Below are positions 19,622-30,544 of a stretch of DNA of 64,000 nucleotides, piece by piece. The notes beneath the pieces were generated by a model, which did not search any database, had not been told where the DNA came from, and saw nothing but the letters and a program-made list of their open reading frames with translations. The DNA comes from Symsagittifera roscoffensis (Eukaryota; Xenacoelomorpha; Acoela; Convolutidae). The position numbers were made by a program, and so were the translations under genes. The stretch is from positions 33,292,682 through 33,356,681 of the forward strand of contig NC_087063.1 of the NCBI RefSeq assembly GCF_963678635.1. The letters run 5' to 3'. The first letter of the stretch is position 1. Each line of letters begins with the position of its first letter.

Positions 19622-22600
19622 GGTGCAGCTTTTCATCTGCTTCAGCTTCACATCAAATTTATTGAATGTTCAACTTATTTTACTTGATTGAAAAACTAGC
19701 CCTATGATCAATAACGGCTCTGTAAAAAGTCTGGCTTGGGCATGCAGCAAAATTTGAAGCTACCCGGGCTGAGGTGTTAGGTTAGATTTTCGTCGCAAAT
19801 TAAGACGGTCGAACGAACACATAGTCAAACGAAGTCGAATCATGAGTCGAACAGGGTCGATAGAGTGGAACACCGTCGAATCATGAGTCGAACAGGGTCG
19901 AATCATGAGTCGAACAGGATCGAATCATGGGTCGAACAGGGTCAAACGACCCATGAGTCGAACAGGGTTGAATCATGAATCGAACAGGGTCAAATCATGA
20001 GTCGAATACGGTTGAATCATGGGTCGAGCAGGGTCGAATTAAGAGTCAAACACGGTCGAGTCATGGGTCGAACAAGGTCGAATTATGAGTCGAACAGGGT
20101 CATCTGCTTCAGCTTCACATCAAATTTATTAAATGTTCAACATATTTTACTTGATTGAAAAACTAACCATAAGATCAATATCGGCTCTGTGAAAAAACTG
20201 GCTTGGGCGTGCAGCTAAATTCGAAGCTACCCAGGCTGAGGTGTTAGGTCCGATTTTCGTCGCAAGTTAAGACGGTCAAACGAACACTATAGTCGAACAA
20301 AGTCGAATCATGGGTCAAACAGGGTCGAATCATGAGTCGAACAGGGTCGATAGAGTCGAACAGGGTCGAATTATGAGTCAAACAGGGTAGAATCATGAGT
20401 CGAACAGGGTCAAATCATGAGTCTAACAGGGTCGAATTAAGAGTCGAACAGGGTGGAATCATGGGTCGAACAGGGTCGAATCATGAGTCGAACAGGGTCG
20501 AATCATGAAACGAGCACGGTCGAATCATGGGTCGAACAGGGACGAGTGAACCATGAGTCGAACAGGGTCGAATCAGGAATCGAACAGGGTCAAATCATGA
20601 GTCGAACACGGTCGAATCATAGTTCGAGCAGGGTCGAATTAGGAGTCAAACACAGTCGAATCATGGGTCGAACAAGGTCGAATTATGAGTCGAACAGGGT
20701 CATCTGCTTCAGCTTCACATCAAATTTTTTAAATGTTCAACATAATTTACTTGATTGAAAAACTAACCCTAAGATCAATATTGGCTCTGTGAAAAGTTTG
20801 GCTTGGGTGTGCAGCAAAAGTCGGAGCTACCCAGGCTGAGCTGTTAGGTCCGATTTTCGTCGCAAATTAAGACGGTCGAACGAACACTATAGTGGAACAA
20901 AGTCGAATCATGGGTCGAACAGGGTCGAATCGTGAGTCGAACAGGGTCGATAGAGTCGAACAGGGTCAAATTTTTAGTCGAACATGGTCGAATCAAGCTT
21001 CGAACAGGGTCGGATCATGAGTCCAACAGGGTCGAATCATGAGTCGAAAAGGATCGAATCATGGGTCGAACAGGGTCGAATCAGGAGTCGAACAGGGTCG
21101 AACCATAAGTCAAACAGGGTCGAATCATGAAACGAACACGGTCGAACCATGGGTCGAACAAATTCGAACGAACCTTGAGTTGAAAAGAATCGAATCATGA
21201 ATCGAACAGGGTCGAATCATGAGTCGAACACGGTCGAATCATGGGTCGAGCAGGGTCGAATTAAGTGTCAAAAACGGTCGAATCATGGGTCGAACAGGGT
21301 CGAATCATGAGTCGAACAGGGTCGATAGAGTCGAACACCGTCGAATCATGAGTCGGACAGGGTCAAATCATGAGTCGAAAAGGATCGAATCATGGGTCGA
21401 ACAGGGTCGAATATAAGTCAAACAGGGTTGAATCATGAAACTAACACGGTCGAATCATGGAACGAACAGGGTCAAACGACCCATGAGTCGAACAGGGTCG
21501 AATCATGAATCGAACAGGGTCGAATCATGAGTCGAAAAGGATCGAATCATGGGTCGAACAGGGTCGAATCAGGAGTCGAACAGGGTCGAACCATAAGTCA
21601 AACAGGGTCGAATCATGAAACGAACACGGTCGAACCATGGGTCGAACAAATTCGAATGAACCTTGAGTTGAAAAGAATCGAATCATGAATCGAACAGGGT
21701 CGAATCATGAGTCGAACACGGTCGAATCATGGCTCGAGCAGGGTCGAATTAAGTGTCAAATACGGTCGAATCATGGGTCGAACAGGGTCGAATCATGAGT
21801 CGAACAGGGTCGATAGAGTCGAACACCGTCGAATCATGAGTCGGACAGGGTCAAATCATGAGTCGAACAGGATCGAATCATGGGTCGAACAGGGTCGAAT
21901 ATAAGTCAAACAGGGTTGAATCATGAAACTAACACGGTCGAATCATGGAACGAACAGGGTCAAACGACCCATGAGTCGAACAGGGTCGAATCATGAATCG
22001 AACAGGGTCAAATCATGAGTCGAATACGGTTGAATCATGGGTCGAGCAGGGTCGAATTAAGAGTCAAACACGGTCGAGTCATGGGTCGAACAAGGTCGAA
22101 TTATGAGTCGAACAGGGTCATCCGCTTCAGCTTCACATCAAATTTATTAAATATTCAACATATTTTACTTGATTGAAAAACTAACCCTAAGATCAATATC
22201 GGCTCTGTGAAAAAACTGGTTTGGGCGTGCAGCTAAATTCGAAGCTACCCAGGCTGAGGTGTTAGGTCCAATTTTCGTCGCAAGTTAAGACGGTCAAACG
22301 AACACTATAGTCGAACAAAGTCAAACATGGGTCAAACAGGGTCAAATCATGAGTCGAACAGGGTCGATAGAGTCGAACAGGGTCGAATTATGAGTCGAAC
22401 AGGGTAGAATCATGAGTCGAACAGGTTCAAATTTTTTGTCGAATACGGTCGAATCAAGTTTCGAACAGGGTCGGATCATGAGTCGAAGAGGATCGAATCA
22501 TGGGTCGAACAGGGTCGAATCAAAAGTCGAACAGGGTCAAACCATAAGTCAAACAGGGTCGAATCATGAAACGAACACGGTCGAACCACGGGTCGAACAA

Positions 22601-23940
22601 ATTCGAACGAACCTTGAGTTGGACAGAATCGAATCATGAATCGAACAGGGTCGAATCATGAGTCGAACACGGTCGAATCATGGGTCGAGCAGGGTCGAAT
22701 TAAGAGTCAAATACGGTCGAATAATGGGTCGAACAAGGTCGAATAACGAATCGGACAGGGTCATCTGCTTCAGCTTCAAATCAAATTTATTAAAAAATCA
22801 ACATATTTCACTTGATTGAAAAACTAACCCTAAGATCAATATCGGCTCTGTGAAAAGTCTAGTATGAGCGTGCATCAAAATATGAAGCTACCCGGGCTGA
22901 GGTGTTAGGTTAGATTTTCGTCGCAAATTAAGACGGTCGAACGAACTTTAAAGTCAAACAAAGTCGAATCATGGGTCGAAGAGGATCGAATCATGAGTCG
23001 AACAGGGTCGATAAAGTCGAACATGGTCGAATTATGAGTCGAACACAGTCGAATCATGAGTCGAACAGGGTCGAGTCATGAGTCGAACAGGGTCGAATCA
23101 TGAGTCGAACAGGGTCTAATCATGAGTCGAACACGATCGAATCATGGGTCGAACAGGGTCGAATCATGAGTCGAACAGGGTCGAATCATGAAACGAACAC
23201 GGTCGAATCATGGTTCGAACAGGGTCGAACGAACCATGAGTCGAACAGGGTCGAATCATTAATCGAACAGGGTCGAATCATGAATCGAACACGGTCGAAT
23301 CATTGGTCGAGCAGGGTCGAATTAAGAGTCAAACACGGTCGAATCATGGGTCGAACAAGGTCGAATTATGAGTCGAACAGGGTCATCTGCTTCAGCTTCA
23401 CATCAAATTTATTAAACGTTCAACTTATTTTGTTTGATTGAAAATCTAATCCTAAGATCAATATCGCCTCTGTGAAAAGTCTGATCTGTGCGTGCAGCAA
23501 AGTTCGTAGCTACCCAGGCTAAGGTGTTAGTTGCAATTTTCATTAGGTGCGATTTTCACAAAGTCGAATCATGGGTCAAGGTCAAACAGGGTCGAATCAT
23601 GAGTCGAACAGGGTCGATAGAGTAAAACAGGGTCAAATTATTAGTCGAACACGGTCGAATCATGAGTCGAACAGGGTCGAATCATGAGTCGAACAGGGTC
23701 GAATCATGAGTCGAACAGGGTCGAATCATGAGTCGAACAGGATCGAATCATGGGTCGAACAGGGTCAAAGTATGAGTCGAACAGGGTCGAATCATGAGTC
23801 GAAGAGGGTCGAATCATGAGTCATACAGGGTCGAATCATGGGTCGAACAGGGTCGAATCATGGGTCGAGCACGGTCGAACCATGAGTCGAACAGGATCGA
23901 TAGAGTCGAAGAGGGTCGAGTCATGAGTCCTACCTTGTCG
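19622..23940. repeat. 22-bp GTCG satellite with higher-order units
   Basis: The basic unit is GTCGAATCATGA followed by GTCGAACAGG, repeated with point variants through more than 4 kb. The array is cut by six copies of a ~200 bp spacer (starting near 19622, 20099, 20699, 22118, 22759 and 23383) that share CATCTGCTTCAGCTTCACAT, GGCTCTGTGAAAA, CAGGCTGAGGTGTTAGG and CAAATTAAGACGGTCGAACG. A further ~487 bp duplication (21045 onward and 21532 onward) lies in the long third block. The unit has no stop codon in some frames, which explains the open frames here. Confidence 0.95.
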
Positions 23941-24085
23941 CAAAATGGGTCGCACAGAGTCGTAACGTCGCTATTTTGGGTCGCGCAAAGTCGCAAAATG
24001 GGTCGCGCAACATCGCAACATGGGTCGCACAAAGTCGCAACAAGGATCGCGCAAAGTCGCAACATGAGTCGCGCAAAGCTTAAGT
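23941..24085. repeat. GTCGCAACATGGGTCGC variant array
   Basis: Directly joined to the satellite, with units close to GTCGCAACATG plus GGTCGCGCAAA. The unit keeps the two-GTCG skeleton and 22-bp period of the neighbouring array but has different bases between, so it is a diverged subfamily. Confidence 0.85.
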
Positions 24086-26279
24086 AATAGAACTGTTGTC
24101 GGATTTTTTTTGTTTGCATAAGCGTTATAAAGATGCAGAGTGCAAAATCATCCAGTATATTTATATATCTTTAATGTGCCGAAATATATATTTAATGAGC
24201 AGTTAGCTTGATCATTATATTTGCTGATCAAATACAGGACCGCCACGAGAGGGCCTACTTATGGACTCAACTTAAGATATATGCAATCTTTCTAGGGAAA
24301 CAACAGGTTTGTTACCACAAAAACTGAAAGCTAGAAACCGATCAAATCAAACAGAAATTGAAAAGTAAAATGAATATTAACAAAAAAAGACAACAACTAA
24401 ATAAAACACTCTTACCACGAAACTAAAAGTAGAAATAAATTTTGGTACCATATGCATGAATCGGCTGTTTCAAAAAAAATTAAAATTATTGTTAAAAAAC
24501 ATTTACACATGCCCTGCACACTCTCCACATGTGAAATATAATATAATTGATTGAGATTGAAGATTAGTATAAACCCAAAACTCGAAAAAAAAAGCAAAAC
24601 ACCGACAAAATTCAAAAAACCGACAAAATTCAAAACAAGATGCTTTATCACTGAGAAGTCGGAAAAGGTTTTTGTTCATTTTCGAGCAATCGAAAGGAAC
24701 ACTCAGACTTTGAATCAGCTTGCCTTGGGAGAACTTTGGCGGAAAAACTTTTTTTGCAATGATAAGACCAAAAACAAAAACGGTAATTATGACGCTCTCC
24801 AGTTTTTATTTGGTACTATATGCACGAATCGACTGTTTTCGAAAATTATTAAAAATTATTGTTAAAAAAAATTTAAACAGGCGCAGCCGACTCTTCGCCT
24901 GTGAAATACAAAATAATCAATCGAGATTGAAGATTAATAAACCCAAAATTTGAGAAGTAGGAAAAGTTTTACCTGCAAAAAACCGACAAAAACCCAAAAT
25001 TAAAAACGGTAAATATGGCGTTCTCCAGTTTTTTTTTTAAACAAAAAGTGAAGCCAATCTTTGGAGCAAGCCAGAAGCGAGAAAAATTTTTCTTATAATT
25101 AATTTTTTATATCTGAATATGTGCGCAGGAATAAGGAGCATACTATTTATCACAACTAAGCTATGTTTTTGTTCTGTTGATGAAAGCAACTTGATTTGAT
25201 TTTCATAACGATAAGTTTTTGAAGTTTCTATAACACAAAAACTTGCAACAACCAATTTTTTTGAAAAATTTAGATCTTTTTTATTAAAATGGGTTATTTT
25301 TAAAATCTTGTTGTATTTTGGAACATAATATACTTCACAGTTATCTTTTTTCATTTTTCGTTGCTTGCAATAAGTTGCAGTTCAAAATATGGATTTTTAA
25401 AATAATTATAGGAAAGTACAATTTCAATTCGACCTTACAAGCCAAACCAAAATGTCACGCAATTATTTCGGTCGCAAAAAATCGTAACATGTCCATTTTG
25501 AGTCACAAAGGCTACAACATAAGTTATTTGAGTCGCGCGAAATCGCAACATGTTTTTTGGGTCGCCAAAGTTGCATAAATTTTCTTCGATCGTGTAACGC
25601 CTCAACAAACCCATTTTGAGTCGCAATGTTCGCAACATACCCGATTTGAGTCGCAATGGTCGCAACATAAGTCCCCGACCTCAACCCGGGAATCAAACAT
25701 TTTTTTTGATCAAGTCGGTCAAAATCTAGCCAAATTGGGTGGAGTTGGTCAAAACATAGCCATGTTTAAACAAGCCGGTCGAAACATTGTCAGTTTTGGT
25801 CTGGTTGTTTGAAATGTAAGTCCAACAACTCAACCCGGGCTATAAAAGTCCACGATGCTCAAGTTTGTGGCAATTTCTATTTTTTTTGCGGCTGCCCAGG
25901 CTGAGGTTTTTGACACATGATTTGACAGAAACGGTCAAATAATATCCGAGTTTCGTTGCAGTTCAAGACGCTTTGGCTAATTCCAACTAAAAGTGAAAAG
26001 TTTCCGACAAAGTCTAACAAAGTCGAACAATGTCCGGTATAGTCGAACAATGTCTAGCAAAGTCGAACAAAGTCGAACAATAATCGGTAAAGTCGAACAG
26101 AGTCGAAAATGGACATGGTTCGACTCAAAAATTTGAAATCGGACATCCTTCGACTGAAAAAGTCGAAAAAGGACATCGTTCAACCGTTTCCGTCGGATTT
26201 TCGGTCAAACTTTTTCCAAAAACTGCATAAAAACGCCAATTTTTTTCCAACAACTGCATAAAAACGCAAAAACTGCATA
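24086..26279. other. Intergenic with diverged direct repeats and GTCG minisatellites
   Basis: A diverged ~170 bp direct repeat occurs at about 24420-24590 and 24800-24960 (shared ATGCACGAATCG-like and GAGATTGAAGATTA strings), with a third fragment at 24985-25030. Minisatellites of GTCGCAAC...TTTTGAGTCGCAA type lie at 25470-25670, GGTCAAAAC...TAGCCA units at 25710-25810 and GTCGAACAAT/AAAGTCGAACA units at 26000-26110. A decayed satellite spacer (CCCAGGCTGAGG) is at 25896. No gene is supported. Confidence 0.55.
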
Positions 26280-26370
26280 AAAACGCCTTGAATAAAAAGT
26301 CGACAAAATTTTCGAAATTTTTCAAAAATCCGCCCCCCTCCTCAACAAAATCCTAGATCTGCTTCTGAAA
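26280..26370 (+). mobile_element. hAT-type MITE, right-end fragment
   Basis: Matches only the last ~90 bp of the MITE family, from GTCGACAAAATTTTCGAAA to TCCTAGATCTGCTTCTG. The terminus has two changes relative to CCGCCCCTG. Confidence 0.7.
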
Positions 26371-26441
26371 GTGTCAACTCTCTTTTTATACTTTTTATAA
26401 CTCTCAAAGGTTCAACTCTCTTGTTACACTTTTGTATACTA

Positions 26442-27168
26442 CAGTGCTGATTTAAACTAACCGGACAAAACGAGCTAAGCTTGAAAATTAAAACTCGTTT
26501 TTCTCAAATTGGGTTAAGTTTAGGTGAGAGCTTATGAAAACAAAACTTGCTTAAAATTGTAGCAAAATTAACATGGTGTAATTTGTTTAATAAAAAATTC
26601 GGGCCCAAAATTTTACCCCAAAAATTGGTCATTTTGGTTTTTTTTTAGTTATTAGAAAATTGCGCCGAACATACCCGGTCAATCACAGACATAATTATAT
26701 CAAAGTGAGCCCCTTACGTAGCCCAACAAACTTTAAAAAGGGTATATTCTCCAAAAAAATTGCAAATCGTTTAAAAATTGTTTTTAAATAAAAAGTTGCT
26801 GTTTTATTTAGTAAAAACGACCTTTTTTGTCTATCAAGCAAAAATAAATTAATTTATACAATGTTTTGGAGAATATACTCTCCTTAAGGTTTGTTGGGCT
26901 ACGTAAGGGGCTCACTTTGATATAATTATGTCTGTGATCGACTGGGTATTTTTGGCGTAGTTTTTTATTAACTAAGAAAAACCAAAATGACCCATTTTTG
27001 GGGTAAAATTTTAGGCCCGAATTTCGCAAAACAAATTACACTTACTTTTGCTAAAATTTTAAACCAGTTTTGTCTTCATAAGCTTTCACCTATACTTAAC
27101 CCCATTTGAGAAAACGCGTTTTAAATTTCAAGTTTAACGCTTTCGTCCGTTATTTTATATCAGCACTG
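26442..27168. mobile_element. Palindromic Tc1/mariner-type MITE
   Basis: Two arms of roughly 320 bp (26442-26760 and 26855-27168) are inverted copies of each other around a ~100 bp centre. The tips read CAGTGCTGATTTAAA and ATCAGCACTG and are flanked by TA on both sides, as expected for Tc1/mariner insertion. Shared internal strings include CGTAGCCCAACAAACTTT-type and ATATAATTATGTCTGTGAT-type sequences in opposite orientations. It has no transposase gene. Confidence 0.9.
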
Positions 27169-27170
27169 TA

Positions 27171-28166
27171 TTTTGTTGAATAATAACTCCAATTGTTGTT
27201 AAGTATTAACTCTCTTTTTATACGTTTTTTTAACCAAAACGGTTTTCTTGCAGGTTTTCAAGTGTTTTAAACTGGTAAAAAGGTTTATGAACTCATTTAC
27301 AAATACAAATGTGATCATTGTTTTTGCCTCCGATTTATCAAAGATTTCCAATTCAATTTTTTTCTCGAATATTGTGCTTGAGACGTTCTAGTGGGTTTAA
27401 AAAAGTCCAGGGTTAAAATATTTGGATTAAAATTTTTTATTTGAGAAGTTTTTGAGTATTCCAAAATGAGATATTGAAATCAGTTTTTTTAATTGTTTAG
27501 TGAGAAATGATACGTATACAGTATTTAATTCACAAGGCTCGCGCACGAGCCCTGAGGCTCATCGAAGCGAAACCCTGGAAAACCAAAAAACATCAGGATC
27601 AAGATATTAACCTTTTTGCAAAAATGATTTCATGTAAATCGAAAATGTTTATCAGACAACAGTTCTTAATTATATAACTGTATTTATTAATTTGGTTTAT
27701 CTTTATTTGTTTTAAATTGTCAGCTAGCAGTTTGATAGTGGATAAAAAAACTTGAAAAACTGGAACAAAAAACTATTGAAGAAAATTGAGATAAAAAATC
27801 TCAGAATCAACCGTACAATTTTTATGTGGAATTGCATTTGAATGCTGTTAATAACCTCAACTAACGTACTTTTAATCACTTTTCTCTACATAAATTGTTA
27901 TTTTCTATTAATCTAAAGTATACTCAAAATACTATCACTATTTTCCTCCTCCCCCCCCCCCCTCCCTACAAACAGTTTGGGGGGAAAATGTACGGTTGAT
28001 TCAAATCTCCATATTTTGCAAAAAAATTTTTAATGAGAATTGAGATTTGAGAAACATCTTTCTTTACATTAAAATCTGTCGGCTTTGTAAGTTTGCTGAG
28101 AGAAAACTGACTTTTTTATGAACTTCGGAGAAACTGGGTCTCGTTATTGAGGAGTGCAGCCTGACT
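27171..28166. other. Intergenic, no recognised gene
   Basis: AT-rich; one C run at 27949-27965. No supported ORF. Confidence 0.4.
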
Positions 28167-28867
28167 TTAGACAACCGCGTATTCATACTCGTCAGTATTT
28201 AGACAAATACTGTATGAACCAATCAGAATCGAGAAAAGACATAAGTAGTCCAAAATAAATCACAACAAGACTGCTCGTATCAGGGCAAAGCCCTGAATGT
28301 TCCGACTGCCTTTTCAGGTTTATCGAGCAGTAGTAACAAAAAAAATGAAAAAAAAATGTTTTCTAAAATTTGAGTTTTTTTATGAAGTCATCCCCCCCAC
28401 GCCATATAAAGTTTAAAAGAATAGATTTTGCTCATTGTAACAAAACAATTATGGCAAATAAGCTTCATTCAACCAATTTGGAGCGATTTAAAAGACGGAT
28501 TAAATCTCTGCTTACGCGTTAATAGCGCGAAATATATCGCGCGTTAATTGTCCCAAATTGACCAAAATGGCAATATTTAAACCCTCATAACTTTACGAAA
28601 AAGGATCACAGGTGAAATATCTTTTCAAATTTAAGCTCAGGACAGCAATACCTTTTGAATGATATAAAAACAATTCTGTCAAAAATGGCTAGTTGAAAAG
28701 TCGAAATTTGTCTGAAGAAAAAAAACCCACCCCGAGCACAAATATTCCGTCACTTTCTTATCGAAAGTCGGAAGAATTATTTAATAATTTCTTCTTTGTC
28801 TCGATTCTGATTGGTTGAAACAGTATTTGTCTAAATACTGACGAGACTGAATACGCGGTTGTCTAAA
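28167..28867. repeat. Inverted-repeat unit enclosing a repeat X copy
   Basis: Arms of about 74 bp at 28167-28240 and 28794-28867 are inverted copies (GACAACCGCGTATTCA and ATACGCGGTTGTC). Each arm holds its own small palindrome (CAGTATTTAGACAAATACTG). Between them lies a full repeat X. Confidence 0.85.
28263..28776 (-). repeat. Repeat X, copy 5
   Basis: Begins ACAACAAGACTGCTCGTATC and ends TATCGAAAGTCGGAAGAA. Outer hairpin CAGGGCAAAGCCCTG intact. Confidence 0.9.
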
Positions 28868-30130
28868 TACTGCTATGTAACCCGTTATTGATTATAGCGA
28901 GTTATTGTATGAGACAAATCTGGAAAACCTGCTTTACAAACTTGAGGTTGAGTGTTTTGATATTTAGTTATTAAGTTAATGTTCAATGATGTTTTTAGAT
29001 GTAATCTGCTCAAATTATCCATCCTAAATAAGTTTTTAGGTGTCACGAGTTGTCCAAAGAAGATCAATAATTGTGCCGATATTATACGATACTGATTCGT
29101 TTACAGAGGTCTTTGTCAAAGAGTTAAACATGGTGGGGAAAATGTAGAATGCTTGCCCTAGATAACTCGCAAGAGTCATTAAACAAATTAACTTTACTGC
29201 AAAACTGACTACAAAAAATTTGTAACTGTCGGAAAACAGAGTGGAATTGTCCAGAAATGAAACGATGGCCAGTAAATACACCATTCAAAAACACGAAAAA
29301 GTAGACTTTTACCATCACTTTACTCAAATCATTTTCCCAGAAAAATTTGGCAAAGTAACAATTAAGTCGTTCGCTTCCAACACCCCTAAATCAGCACATT
29401 TCAAAAACAAAATAAGAAACAAGCAAAGCACATTTCATGGAAAAGTCCGTTTATATGATTTTTCTATGAACAAAAATCACACGAATCTTAACCTGTTAAT
29501 TTGAGCTTCATAATTTTTTGATGATTCAAATGATGTTTTAAATTTAGTGCAATTCTTTCCTTAAAGCTAGTCATTAAAAATTCAAAACTTTATGCAAAAA
29601 TTCCTCTTTGTAATTTTCTAAAAACAAAAACAAATTCTTCATGCAAAAGTTATGCAAAATTTCGCTATGAAAAATATCCAACCTATGAAAACAAGCTTGT
29701 TGAAAAATTAAAACTTCTGTTTCGGTATGTTTGCAATTTAATGAATATTAAAAACATGAACGTTTTCAGATCTGTCGAGCCGAAAATGATTGCAATACGA
29801 AAAGAATTTATTGTTGTTTTCTGGTACCTAACACTGGCCTTTCAACCAACAATCTATTTCAGATGATATATGTTAACCCAGCCGTTCAAAAATGGCTTGT
29901 TAAAGAATGAAGATTGTTTAATAAAAAGCGAACAAAGCATAAAAAGTCCGTCAGTTTCTCTGAAAGTCTGAACAAAGTTAAGGCATGTAGAGGCTAGTTA
30001 TTAATAGGGCAACCATAACTGCTATTACTGCTTTTCGGTCAATTTTGTCAATTTCACTCATTAACTGCTATAAAGGCTATTTCTGCTATTTATAAGGTCA
30101 ATTTTTGGTCTTTCTCAGATATTGTCTACC
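28868..30130. other. Intergenic flank of the LTR element
   Basis: No recognised gene. The open frames at 29036-29284 (minus) and 29268-29504 (plus) overlap each other and have no identifiable domain. The last four bases before the LTR element are its target duplication. Confidence 0.4.
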
Positions 30131-30134
30131 TTAT

Positions 30135-30544
30135 TGAGTTATGACCGATGTGGTTAACTCATAGAGCAATTTCGGATAGGGTACACCGTCTGCTCGTCAC
30201 GCTATCTTATTTTCGGCCGGATAGATTCGTGCAACTTCTTAGTCTAATACCGATCCTAATCTTACTCTTATACTTTCTAGTCTCAGGGTGTTTAACTAGT
30301 CTCTGCTAGGCTCAATAGATCTAGGGTATACTGGTTTGTTGCGGCTGCTGAAGTTCTCTTGGAGAGACAACTAATTTCTAAGTTAAATTCAAATCTCTCT
30401 GGTGCTGAAATTACAAGTAATTTCAGCACTAACAAATAAGTGGGTTGTTAGTTAGATGGATCATGATTGGTTAATATTAAATACTCTACAGTGGTAAAAT
30501 ATCTAATTTATCCAATGATAAAATATAGTTTAGATCAGGTTCCA
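30135..30544 (+). repeat. 5' LTR
   Basis: 410 bp, TG...CA. The first bases TGAGTTA pair with TAACTCA 20 bases on. A perfect 13-bp stem (GTGCTGAAATTAC against GTAATTTCAGCAC, two-base loop) lies at 30402-30429. Differs from the 3' LTR at about eight positions. Confidence 0.96.

Noticed and set aside
19850-23940. CRISPR array
   Set aside because: Repeats are contiguous, imperfect and without unique spacers of constant length; the long spacers are copies of one another; the DNA is animal-like and has no cas genes.
20453-24087. Long open frames with SNHESNRVESWVEQGR repeats as a repeat-protein gene
   Set aside because: They follow exactly from a 22-bp satellite whose unit lacks stop codons; frames open and close with point variants, and no start context or conserved end exists.
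24551-24953. Lys-rich ORFs on the plus strand
   Set aside because: They overlie a diverged direct repeat in AT-rich DNA, lack a domain and differ between the repeat copies.
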